A stretch of DNA of 64,000 bases from Pseudoalteromonas luteoviolacea (GTDB lineage Bacteria; Pseudomonadota; Gammaproteobacteria; Enterobacterales; Alteromonadaceae). A model generated the notes under the pieces. That model was given only the letters and a program-made list of their open reading frames with translations, was not told the origin of the DNA and did not search any database. This document shows positions 15,028 to 22,805 of the stretch, piece after piece. The stretch spans positions 210,823-274,822 of the forward strand of contig NZ_MAUJ01000008.1 in assembly GCF_001696455.1 (NCBI RefSeq). Direction: 5' to 3'. Position 1 is the first letter of the stretch. Every line of letters begins with the position of its first letter. Both the position numbers and the translations under genes were made by a program.

Positions 15028-16980
15028 CTATTTTACGTAGTAAAACAGCGTATCTTGCTCTGCGCCGCTATACGCTCCGCTACTATATGGCCATTGATCA
15101 AACTTCACATTATGTTGATACAACGCCGCACCAATACGTGTATAACCATCACCACGACTCGTAGACTTTGTACTTAAGCTAATGAATGAGTAATCTAGCC
15201 CTGAAGCACTACAGCCAGAACCTTCTTGCAACCAAATCATGCCAATGTCATACGGTACTGGCGGCTGACTGAGATCGGTAGTTTGTGATAAAGCAACACA
15301 GTTTGCACTCTCAAGCTTGTCTTTATTTAACTGAGAAACTTTGCCATGCTCATCCACAAACATCATACCTGTGGTCATGTTTTTCTGTATTGCTTGCCAT
15401 TGCTCGCTGGGAAGCACACCCAACTCATTTAGACTCAGTGGCAAACTTACGGCAATATTGTCCAACCCATCTTTGTGATGCGCGACTAAGGTCCAGCCTC
15501 CACCATTTGCGGTCATTTCACAGTGTGCGTAGAACGGCGCAACGCCCCCCTCGCCATCAGGGTCAATCTCATACATGCCTGAGCTTGCAGTGGGGTCTTG
15601 TTGTTTAATTGATGCGCAAGTAGTACCCAATGATGGTTCTGGCTCTGTTGGTGGAGTGACAACATCTCCCGAATTTACAAAGCCCCCAAAGTACTCCAAC
15701 TCTCCAATGACACGATAACTGTGACCTTGCGTATTATGTATCTTCAGGCGAACAAACTTACCAACCGCAGGCTGCGATAGTTCAATCGTTTGGTCTAAAC
15801 TTTTCACCAGCGAGAATGACTCATGATCAACAAAGTTCACATTGTCGTTAGACACTTGCAGTGTGACATCTTTAACGCCCATACCTGGATCTGAAGCGGC
15901 AGAGTACAACATCACTCTAAACGCCGTGATATAGGCAGAAGAGTTAAAGCTCACTTGCAGCCAATGCTCTTGGGCAAGTGTTGTCAACCAAATGCCACGT
16001 TTGATTTTAGCCGCCGCATCAGCGTTAATCTTGGTGGAGGAGTTATAACCATCAAAGGCGCCCGAAGCACTGTCTGCCGCATAATTATGACTTGAGCTAT
16101 AAGATGAATCCGTTAAACCATTTGTGCCTATAAGTGCGATGTTGCCATATTGTCCACTGGTCTCTCCCGGTACTACTGTAAACGAGTCTGAGGTTGATAA
16201 ACGCAGTGACATGGTGTCTTTACCATAATGGGTATTATCTTGGGCAAACAAATTGTTTTTCATTGATAGAATGCTGACCATTTCTAGCAAGTGACTGGTT
16301 TCTGTGTCCCTTGATTGCTCTTCTTGTAGCAACAACTTGCCCTGTAGCTTTTGAAACCCCGCTTCGTTGATCGCTTCTTGAGTCAGGTTAAATGGTGTCC
16401 CATCATTTGTCGTACCACTATTCACCTTGTTGTACACAGCTAAATAGCCAATAGACTCTTCAACATGTGCATTACCAGCTTCTTGTTCATTGAGGCTAAT
16501 GCCAAACGTTTGTTGAGAAGTACTTGAAACTCTGAGTGAATATGCATCAGGGTCATTTTGAGTCTGTCCGCTCACAAAAACATGAGGTGCATGAGCAAAG
16601 CTCTCACTAAAAAACTGATGCTTAGAGCCACTACCAAGCGTCAGCTCCCCAGCCTCCCACACACTGCCGTCTTCTAAATGGTGGCGTCCCTTTTCAACCA
16701 CTAAAAACGACACATATTCTTCACCGTGAATCCCATCTAAGTATGGCCACTCTTTAAATTGTACGTCAAAGCTACTCGCTGTCACGTTAGAAATGGCGAC
16801 AACACCAGGTTCCTTATCGTTAAAAGTAGGCACAGACGGAATGATAATTGGGTCATGATAACCATTGATAGGAATGGTGATTGTCTGGTCCGTAATGGAG
16901 ACGTTTTCTATTAACGTAAACGCCTGCGCGACAGGCGTCATAGCGGTTAACAGGGATGCTAAGCCAATTGATTTAAGCAT
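15028..16980 (-). CDS. secreted protein with discoidin (F5/8 type C) and fibrinogen-related domains
   Basis: 650 residues from ATG 16980, preferred because AAGGA precedes it and it begins a signal peptide (MLKSIGLASLLTAMTPVAQA); the frame is open 60 bp further up. After a short region, residues ~50-180 contain a lectin-like or adhesin-like block (VQFKEWPYLDG...HGEEYVSFLVVEKG). An F5/8 type C carbohydrate-binding domain follows (~277-432, ending YRVIGELEYFGG), then a Pro-rich linker and a C-terminal fibrinogen-related domain (~450-650; CEMTANGGGWTLVAHH). The likely role is binding glycans on surfaces, algae or prey. This architecture recalls animal lectins and is unusual next to ribosomal genes. 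Confidence 0.75.
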   Translation of the reverse strand: MLKSIGLASLLTAMTPVAQAFTLIENVSITDQTITIPINGYHDPIIIPSVPTFNDKEPGVVAISNVTASSFDVQFKEWPYLDGIHGEEYVSFLVVEKGRHHLEDGSVWEAGELTLGSGSKHQFFSESFAHAPHVFVSGQTQNDPDAYSLRVSSTSQQTFGISLNEQEAGNAHVEESIGYLAVYNKVNSGTTNDGTPFNLTQEAINEAGFQKLQGKLLLQEEQSRDTETSHLLEMVSILSMKNNLFAQDNTHYGKDTMSLRLSTSDSFTVVPGETSGQYGNIALIGTNGLTDSSYSSSHNYAADSASGAFDGYNSSTKINADAAAKIKRGIWLTTLAQEHWLQVSFNSSAYITAFRVMLYSAASDPGMGVKDVTLQVSNDNVNFVDHESFSLVKSLDQTIELSQPAVGKFVRLKIHNTQGHSYRVIGELEYFGGFVNSGDVVTPPTEPEPSLGTTCASIKQQDPTASSGMYEIDPDGEGGVAPFYAHCEMTANGGGWTLVAHHKDGLDNIAVSLPLSLNELGVLPSEQWQAIQKNMTTGMMFVDEHGKVSQLNKDKLESANCVALSQTTDLSQPPVPYDIGMIWLQEGSGCSASGLDYSFISLSTKSTSRGDGYTRIGAALYQHNVKFDQWPYSSGAYSGAEQDTLFYYVK

Positions 16981-17294
16981 AACTAGATCCTTTATAGATG
17001 AGAGTAGAGACGTGGGCAACACAAATGAGAATCCTCTCATTCAATTACCCGTTTCGTTGAGCTTTATTGTATTGGAACTAATGAATAACCCAATCTAGCT
17101 AAGAAGCTACCAAATCCGTATATAAATGTATTTATATGCATGATTAGGGCGTCAACAAATAGAATATTACCATGACTGAAATCATAAAAAATAATGCAAT
17201 ATTATTAAGTTAGACAGGTTTTGAATATTAAGAGACAGCACTTATGGCGTGCCAATGAATCGATGTTAACAATAATTTACAGGCTATTAAAAAC
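16981..17294. other. intergenic region between the S10 operon end and the secreted-protein gene
   Basis: About 310 bp, AT-rich, no supported gene. It should contain the promoter of the gene starting at 16980. In most gammaproteobacteria rplN would begin close to this point; it is absent. Confidence 0.5.
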
Positions 17295-17323
17295 AAAAAC
17301 CCCAGCCGAAGCTGGGGTTTTTA
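17295..17323 (-). terminator. Rho-independent terminator of the S10 operon
   Basis: ACCCCAGC-CGAA-GCTGGGGT is a perfect 8-bp stem with a stable tetraloop, flanked by A and T runs so that it can act in both directions. It lies 21 bp after the rpsQ stop. Confidence 0.92.
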
Positions 17324-17343
17324 TAAGTCAACTTAATTAAAAA

Positions 17344-17601
17344 TTAAGCTTTCTTAGGACGTTCAATCACGTCAACTAGCGTCCAAGATTTATTCTTAGA
17401 GATTGGCGCACATTCGCGAATAGTCACGACGTCACCTGCTAGTGCTGTGTTGTTTTCATCGTGTGCGTGCAACTTAGTTGTACGCTTGATGAATTTACCG
17501 TAGATCGGGTGTTTAACCTGACGCTCGATAGCAACAACGATTGACTTATCCATTTTGTCGCTAACTACACGACCTTGAAGAGTACGGATTTTATCGCTCA
17601 T
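17344..17601 (-). CDS. rpsQ: 30S ribosomal protein S17
   Basis: 85 residues; S17 is a primary 16S rRNA-binding protein of the small subunit. The sequence carries LQGRVVSDKMDKSIVVAIER and the C-terminal VVTIRECAPISKNKSWTLVDV typical of the family. It is the last gene of the S10 operon here, its ATG adjoining the rpmC stop, and is followed by a strong terminator rather than by rplN. Confidence 0.97.
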   Translation of the reverse strand: MSDKIRTLQGRVVSDKMDKSIVVAIERQVKHPIYGKFIKRTTKLHAHDENNTALAGDVVTIRECAPISKNKSWTLVDVIERPKKA

Positions 17602-17792
17602 TATGCACCTGCCTTCTGGTTGATAACCGTTTTAACACGCGCAATATTGCGACGTACTTTTTTCAGCTCGTGAGTTTGAGCTAGCTGACCAGTGCTCGCT
17701 TGCATGCGCAGGTTGAACTGCTCACGAAGAAGCTCTAGAAGTTCAGCTTTAAGCTCTTCTACGCTTTTGTCTTTCAATTCGCTAGCTTTCAT
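17601..17792 (-). CDS. rpmC: 50S ribosomal protein L29
   Basis: 63 residues, the usual length. L29 is a helical hairpin near the peptide exit tunnel. The N-terminal MKASELKDKSVEELKAELLE and the QLAQTHELKKVRRNIARVKT block are diagnostic. Its ATG overlaps the rplP stop (TAATG), which indicates translational coupling. Confidence 0.97.
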   Translation of the reverse strand: MKASELKDKSVEELKAELLELLREQFNLRMQASTGQLAQTHELKKVRRNIARVKTVINQKAGA

Positions 17793-18203
17793 TACATTAC
17801 CGTCCGAGTTACAAATGTTGTTTTGAAAGGTAATTTACGAGCAGCTAGGTCGAATGCTTCACGAGCAAGCTCTTCTGAAACACCTTCCATCTCTAAAGTA
17901 CTTTCCAGGCTGAATTTCAGCAACCCAGTATTCAACAGAACCTTTACCTTTACCCATACGAACTTCAAGCGGTTTCTCTGTAATCGGCTTATCTGGGAAT
18001 ACACGAATCCAGATTTTACCTTGACGCTTGATATGACGCGTCATAGCACGACGAGCTGCTTCGATTTGACGAGCAGTCATACGGCCACGGCCAGTCGCTT
18101 TCAAGCCGAAAGAACCGAAGCTAACTTTGTTACCGCTAGTAGCAAGACCACGGTTGCGGCCTTTGTGTACCTTGCGGAATTTTGTACGTTTTGGCTGTAA
18201 CAT
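17792..18203 (-). pseudogene. rplP: 50S ribosomal protein L16, frameshifted in this sequence (probably a sequence error)
   Basis: The N-terminal part (MLQPKRTKFRKVHKGRNRGL to YWVAEIQPGK) reads in one frame and the C-terminal part (EMEGVSEELAREAF to FVTRTVM) in another. Together they cover L16 end to end (~136 residues). The switch lies at 17894-17906, where the coding strand reads GGAAAGTACTTTAGAG; the expected GK-V-L-x-E-M needs one more base after GG and one more around TTTA. Both missing bases can be explained by homopolymer shortening (GGG to GG, TTTT to TTT). L16 shapes the peptidyl-transferase and A-site region and is essential, and all neighbours are intact, so a sequencing error is much more likely than a real null. 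Confidence 0.9.
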
Positions 18204-18216
18204 TAGTCGCTACCTC

Positions 18217-18918
18217 TTACTTAGCACTTTTCTTAGCTTTCTTCGGTGCACGTTTAGCTGGCTTCTCTTGCTCTTGCTTCAGTGGAAGACCACCGATAAC
18301 TTCGCCTTTGAAGATCCAAACTTTAACACCGATGATGCCGTAAGTAGTCAAAGCTTCTGAAGTAGCGTAATCGATATCAGCACGTAGAGTGTGTAGAGGT
18401 ACACGACCTTCACGGTACCACTCAGAACGTGCGATTTCAGCGCCGCCTAGACGACCGCTAACTTCAACCTTGATACCTTTAGCACCTAGACGCATTGCAT
18501 TTTGAACTGCGCGCTTCATAGCACGACGGAACATAACACGACGCTCTAGCTGTGAAGAGATACCGTCAGCAACTAATTGTGCATCTAGCTCTGGCTTACG
18601 TACTTCTGCAATGTTGATTTGTGCAGGTACACCAGCAAGCTTAGTTACAGCTTGGCGAAGCTTTTCAACGTCTTCACCTTTTTTACCGATAACAACACCA
18701 GGACGAGCTGTGTGAATTGTTACACGGATAGATTTAGCTGGACGCTCAATAACGATTTTAGACACAGAAGCGTTTTTCAATTCCTTAGTAAGGTATTGAC
18801 GCACTTTGTGATCGCCAAAAAGCTGCTCAGAGAAATCTTTTGTATTCGCGTACCAAGTAGATACCCAAGGCTTTGAGATACCTAGGCGAATACCAGTAGG
18901 ATGAACTTTTTGTCCCAT
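18217..18918 (-). CDS. rpsC: 30S ribosomal protein S3
   Basis: 233 residues. S3 lines the mRNA entry channel and contributes to helicase activity of the ribosome. It opens with MGQKVHPTGIRLGI and has the KH-domain GVVIGKKGEDVEKLR and the GRLGGAEIARSEWYREGRVPL block, with a basic, Lys-rich tail. It lies between rplV and rplP in the conserved order. Confidence 0.97.
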   Translation of the reverse strand: MGQKVHPTGIRLGISKPWVSTWYANTKDFSEQLFGDHKVRQYLTKELKNASVSKIVIERPAKSIRVTIHTARPGVVIGKKGEDVEKLRQAVTKLAGVPAQINIAEVRKPELDAQLVADGISSQLERRVMFRRAMKRAVQNAMRLGAKGIKVEVSGRLGGAEIARSEWYREGRVPLHTLRADIDYATSEALTTYGIIGVKVWIFKGEVIGGLPLKQEQEKPAKRAPKKAKKSAK

Positions 18919-18930
18919 TACTTATATCTC

Positions 18931-19266
18931 CTAGCTATCTGAAACCACAACAGTGATGTGGCTTGAACGCTTAAGGATGCGGTCTGCGCGTCCTTTAGCA
19001 CGTGGCATAATACGCTTCATTGTAGGACCTTCGTCTACAAATACTTTAGCCACTTTAAGCTCATCAATGTCAGCACCTTCGTTGTGCTCCGCGTTAGCGA
19101 TAGCAGACTCAAGTACTTTTTTAACCAATACAGCCGCTTTCTTCGGGCTATACGCTAGGATTTCTAGCGCGCGATCAACCGGAAGTCCGCGGATCTGATC
19201 AGCAACTAGACGTGCTTTTTGCGCCGAACCAGAGGCGAATTTGTGTTTAGCTAATGCTTCCATCAT
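18931..19266 (-). CDS. rplV: 50S ribosomal protein L22
   Basis: 111 residues (110 if the second ATG is used). L22 reaches into the peptide exit tunnel; its extended loop carries the conserved GPTMKRIMPRAKGRADRI. KARLVADQIRG near the start is also diagnostic. It sits between rpsS and rpsC with 9-12 bp spacings. Confidence 0.97.
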   Translation of the reverse strand: MMEALAKHKFASGSAQKARLVADQIRGLPVDRALEILAYSPKKAAVLVKKVLESAIANAEHNEGADIDELKVAKVFVDEGPTMKRIMPRAKGRADRILKRSSHITVVVSDS

Positions 19267-19275
19267 ACCCTCCGA

Positions 19276-19554
19276 TTAACGCTTTTTAGCTTTCTTATCC
19301 GCAGCGTGACCGCGGTAAGTACGTGTAGGTGCAAATTCACCTAGTTTGTGACCGATCATTTCGTCTGTAACGAATACAGGTACGTGCTGACGACCATTAT
19401 GGACAGCGATGGTCAATCCGATCATGTTAGGGATGATCATTGAACGACGGCTCCAAGTCTTGATAGGCTTCTTGTCACCGCTTTCCAACGCCTTCTCTAC
19501 CTTCTTCAGCAAGTGTAGGTCAATGAATGGACCCTTCTTGAGAGAACGTGGCAT
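19276..19554 (-). CDS. rpsS: 30S ribosomal protein S19
   Basis: 92 residues, the standard length. S19 binds in the 30S head near the inter-subunit bridge. MPRSLKKGPFIDLHLLKKVE, WSRRSMIIPNMIGLTIAVHNG and KLGEFAPTRTYRGH are all conserved. Operon gene between rplB and rplV. Confidence 0.97.
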   Translation of the reverse strand: MPRSLKKGPFIDLHLLKKVEKALESGDKKPIKTWSRRSMIIPNMIGLTIAVHNGRQHVPVFVTDEMIGHKLGEFAPTRTYRGHAADKKAKKR

Positions 19555-19570
19555 GGCAATTCCTCAACTA

Positions 19571-20395
19571 TTACTTAGTACGACGACGTACGATAAATTT
19601 ATCAGTACGCTTGTTCTTACGTGTCTTAGCACCTTTAGTAGGCTTACCCCATGGAGACACAGGGTGACGACCACCAGATGTACGACCTTCACCACCACCG
19701 TGTGGGTGGTCAATCGGGTTCATGGCAACACCACGAACTGTAGGACGGATACCACGCCAACGGTTAGCACCAGCTTTACCTAGTGAACGTAGCATGTGTT
19801 CAGCGTTACCTACTTCACCGATAGTTGCGCGACAATCCGCTTCAACTTTACGCATTTCACCTGAACGTAGACGTAGAGTCACGTACTGGCCTTCACGCGC
19901 TAGGATCTGTACATATGCACCAGCAGAACGTGCAATCTGAGCACCTTTACCAGGCTTAAGCTCAACATTGTGTACTGTAGTACCTACTGGGATGTTACGC
20001 ATTGGTAATGTGTTACCAGCTTTGATTGGTGCATCAACACCAGACTGGATTGCATCACCTGCTTTAACACCTTTAGGTGCGATGATGTAACGACGCTCAC
20101 CGTCTGCATATAATACAAGAGCGATGTTTGCGCTACGGTTTGGATCGTACTCTAGACGCTCAACAACAGCTGGAATGCCGTCTTTAGTGCGTTTAAAGTC
20201 AATTACACGATAGTGATGCTTGTGACCACCACCGATATGACGAACCGTGATACGACCGTTGTTGTTACGACCACCTGATTTAGAGTTCTTCTCTAGTAGC
20301 GGAGCGTATGGCTTACCCTTGTGTAGATCAGGGTTAACCACTTTAACGACGTGACGACGACCCGCAGAAGTTGGTTTACACTTTTGAAGTGCCAT
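19571..20395 (-). CDS. rplB: 50S ribosomal protein L2
   Basis: 274 residues. L2 is needed for subunit joining and peptidyl transfer. The family blocks YAPLLEKNSKSGGRNNNGRI, DPNRSANIALV and MNPIDHPHGGGEGRTSGGRHP are present; the last holds the conserved histidine region. The C-terminus is very basic. Fourth from last of the promoter-proximal genes in the usual S10 order. Confidence 0.97.
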   Translation of the reverse strand: MALQKCKPTSAGRRHVVKVVNPDLHKGKPYAPLLEKNSKSGGRNNNGRITVRHIGGGHKHHYRVIDFKRTKDGIPAVVERLEYDPNRSANIALVLYADGERRYIIAPKGVKAGDAIQSGVDAPIKAGNTLPMRNIPVGTTVHNVELKPGKGAQIARSAGAYVQILAREGQYVTLRLRSGEMRKVEADCRATIGEVGNAEHMLRSLGKAGANRWRGIRPTVRGVAMNPIDHPHGGGEGRTSGGRHPVSPWGKPTKGAKTRKNKRTDKFIVRRRTK

Positions 20396-20412
20396 AATTC
20401 TAACTCCCCTTA

Positions 20413-20715
20413 TTACTCGGCGCCGCCGACAAAGTCTAGCTCGCTGCCTTCTTTAAGAGTAACGTAGGCTTTCTTCCAGTCTGAACGACGGCCGAAACGC
20501 ATGCCTGTACGCTTTGTTTTACCCTTAACATTTAGAGTGCGAACACCAGTTACTTCTACTTCAAAAAGCTTTTCAACAGCTGCTTTAACTTCAGCTTTGT
20601 TTGCATCTTTTGCTACTTTGAACACGATAGTGTTGTTCGCTTCAGCAGAGATTGTGCTTTTCTCAGAGATGTGTGGAGCAAGAATTACTTTTAAAAGACG
20701 TTCTTCACTGATCAT
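20413..20715 (-). CDS. rplW: 50S ribosomal protein L23
   Basis: 100 residues. L23 sits at the tunnel exit and docks trigger factor and SRP. ERLLKVILAPHISEKSTI and the internal VRTLNVKGKTKRTG loop match the family. Its start overlaps the rplD stop by four bases (ATGA type), suggesting coupling. Confidence 0.97.
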   Translation of the reverse strand: MISEERLLKVILAPHISEKSTISAEANNTIVFKVAKDANKAEVKAAVEKLFEVEVTGVRTLNVKGKTKRTGMRFGRRSDWKKAYVTLKEGSELDFVGGAE

Positions 20716-21317
20716 GCTAATGACTCCTCAAGTTGCTTCACAGCACCAGCAGTAATTAGAACCTTATCGAAAGCGATTAGGCTTACTGGGTCGATGCCAG
20801 CTACGTCACGAGTATCAACCTTGTACAGGTTACGAGATGAAAGGAATAGATTCTCATCTACTTCTTCAGTCACGATTAATACGTCTTTTAGCTCAAGCTC
20901 TTTAAGCTTAGCTACTAGTTCTTTTGTCTTAGGTGCTTCTAAACCGAAGTTTTCAACAACAACAAGACGCTCTTGACGAACTAGTTCAGATAAGATGCTC
21001 TTGATCGCACCGCGATACATCTTACGGTTAACTTTTTGGCTGTGATCTTGCGGCTTAGCTGCAAAGCTCACACCACCGCTGCGCCAGATTGGGCTGCGGA
21101 TTGTACCAGCACGTGCACGGCCAGTACCTTTTTGGCGGAATGGTTTCTTACCACCACCACGTACTTCAGAACGCGTCTTCTGAGCTTTAGTACCTTGACG
21201 AGCACCTGCTGCGTAAGCAACAACTACTTGGTGTACTAATGCTTCGTTAAACTCACGTCCAAAAGTAGCTTCGGAAACTTCAAGCGCACCAGCGCCTTTA
21301 ATTGCTAATTCCATCAC
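20712..21317 (-). CDS. rplD: 50S ribosomal protein L4, autogenous repressor of the S10 operon
   Basis: 201 residues. Besides its structural role near the exit tunnel, L4 in enterobacteria binds the S10 leader and causes transcription termination and translational repression. The sequence has GARQGTKAQKTRSEVRGGGK, KPFRQKGTGRARAGTIRSP and the typical C-terminus. A structured leader with a U-tract hairpin is present upstream of rpsJ, so the same control is likely here. The first residue could be the first or second of two tandem ATG codons. Confidence 0.96.
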   Translation of the reverse strand: MMELAIKGAGALEVSEATFGREFNEALVHQVVVAYAAGARQGTKAQKTRSEVRGGGKKPFRQKGTGRARAGTIRSPIWRSGGVSFAAKPQDHSQKVNRKMYRGAIKSILSELVRQERLVVVENFGLEAPKTKELVAKLKELELKDVLIVTEEVDENLFLSSRNLYKVDTRDVAGIDPVSLIAFDKVLITAGAVKQLEESLA

Positions 21318-21331
21318 TAAATCTCCAGGAC

Positions 21332-21967
21332 TTATGCTTTAACAGCAGGTTTAACGATAACGTCGCCGCCGATAGCGCCAGGTACTGCACCTTTAACTAA
21401 AAGCAGGTTACGCTCAGCGTCAACACGAACTAGTTCAAGGTTCTGTGTCGTAGAACGAACATTACCCATTTGACCGGCCATTTTCTTACCTTTGAAAACT
21501 TTACCAGGAGACTGGTTTTGACCGATTGAACCAGGAGCACGGTGAGATAGAGAGTTACCGTGTGTAGCGTCTTGCATGCTGAAGTTCCAGCGCTTAACAC
21601 CACCTTGGAAACCTTTACCTTTTGAAGTACCAGTAACGTCTACTTTTTTCACTTCAGTGAAAAGTTCAACAGTTAGTTCTGAACCTACTTCAAACTCACC
21701 TTCTCCGCCGTTAAGACGGAATTCCCACAGGCCACGACCCGCTTCAACGCCAGCTTTAGCGAAGTGACCCGCTGCTGGTTTGTTTACACGGCTTGCTTTT
21801 TTCTCGCCTGCAGTAACTTGAAGCGCGTTATAACCGTCTGTAGCGTCAGATTTGATCTGAGTTACACGGTTAGGCGTCGCTTCGATAACTGTCACAGGGA
21901 TAGATACACCATCTTCAGTGAAGATACGTGTCATACCCACTTTACGACCGACTAGACCTAATGCCAT
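21332..21967 (-). CDS. rplC: 50S ribosomal protein L3
   Basis: 211 residues. L3 initiates 50S assembly and its central extension approaches the peptidyl-transferase centre. MALGLVGRKVGMTRIF, GTSKGKGFQGGVKRW and GSIGQNQSPGKVFKGKKMAGQ are diagnostic; the last contains the Gln that is methylated by PrmB in E. coli. Second gene of the operon. Confidence 0.97.
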   Translation of the reverse strand: MALGLVGRKVGMTRIFTEDGVSIPVTVIEATPNRVTQIKSDATDGYNALQVTAGEKKASRVNKPAAGHFAKAGVEAGRGLWEFRLNGGEGEFEVGSELTVELFTEVKKVDVTGTSKGKGFQGGVKRWNFSMQDATHGNSLSHRAPGSIGQNQSPGKVFKGKKMAGQMGNVRSTTQNLELVRVDAERNLLLVKGAVPGAIGGDVIVKPAVKA

Positions 21968-21994
21968 TTTCCTAAAACCTCTCTAATCTTTCGA

Positions 21995-22306
21995 TTAACC
22001 CAGGCTGATTTGAACATCAACACCAGCAGCAAGGTCTAGGCGCATTAGAGCGTCTACAGTCTTGTCAGTTGGTTCTACGATGTCGATCAGACGTTTATGG
22101 GTGCGGATTTCATACTGATCACGCGCGTCTTTGTTTACGTGCGGAGAGATCAATACAGTGAAACGCTCAAAACGTGTAGGTAGTGGGATTGGACCACGTA
22201 CCTGAGCACCAGTGCGCTTCGCAGTTTCCACGATTTCCGCCGTTGATTGGTCAATCAAACGGTGGTCAAAAGCTTTTAGGCGAATACGAATGCGTTGATT
22301 TGACAT
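21995..22306 (-). CDS. rpsJ: 30S ribosomal protein S10
   Basis: 103 residues, identical in length to E. coli S10 (NusE). It serves in the 30S head and also in transcription antitermination with NusB. RIRLKAFDHRLIDQSTAEIV and GPIPLPTRFERFTVLISPHVNKDARDQYE are essentially invariant. It is the first gene of the operon and is preceded by a ~190-nt leader and a promoter. Confidence 0.98.
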   Translation of the reverse strand: MSNQRIRIRLKAFDHRLIDQSTAEIVETAKRTGAQVRGPIPLPTRFERFTVLISPHVNKDARDQYEIRTHKRLIDIVEPTDKTVDALMRLDLAAGVDVQISLG

Positions 22307-22492
22307 TCTTAAACCTCAATTAAAAGAGCATTTAAAAAGAGCATAAAAAAACCGCCGAAACTATCTTAAAATACCTAAGAAGTCGGTTGTTCTTTTATTT
22401 CTACCATCGAACTCCAAATCGGAGTTCCTGTTTAATAGCCTGAAATCCAGACTTTTCATTTAACTTTCAGCGGCCAGAAGCCGAGAAAGTTC
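22307..22492 (-). promoter_or_regulatory. S10 operon leader with attenuator-like hairpins
   Basis: Three hairpins can be drawn in the transcript. The first pairs AACTTTC with GAAAGTT and CGGC with GCCG (22462-22491). The second pairs GAACTCC with GGAGTTC (22409-22427). The third pairs CCGA..TCTTA with TAAGA..TCGG (22355-22386) and is followed by a run of Us (22345-22350). This fits the gammaproteobacterial S10 leader, in which L4 stimulates NusA-dependent termination at a U-tract hairpin just before rpsJ. Confidence 0.75.
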
Positions 22493-22496
22493 GCAC

Positions 22497-22524
22497 ATTA
22501 TAAGGATACTGGTGATAAATGCAA
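22497..22524 (-). promoter_or_regulatory. sigma-70 promoter of the S10 operon
   Basis: On the minus strand, TTGCAT (-35, 22519-22524) and a perfect TATAAT (-10, 22497-22502) are spaced by 16 bp and lie directly upstream of the leader hairpins. Confidence 0.8.
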
Positions 22525-22805
22525 CAACTAAATGCAATAATTTTGTCGCATTGCGTTTGTTTACCCAACGAGGTGAAAAGGCACCGCAAACAAAATAAAT
22601 TAACCGCACATTTTGGCGTCATAATGATCAGCGTGTTTATCCTCGTACTATACTTATCGACAACGAGTAAGGTAAAACACCAACACATATAACATAAACG
22701 CAGAGCCGAAGTGTGTTATCTAGGTGCTGCAAGAACCCACTGGACAATGGTCAGTCCAGTTAATCCCTGATATTCTATTGCAAAAATTTATACTTGGTAC
22801 TGCGT

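Noticed and set aside
17879..17915. Programmed ribosomal frameshift in rplP
   Set aside because: No slippery heptamer or downstream pseudoknot is evident, and rplP is not known to use frameshifting; missing bases explain it better.
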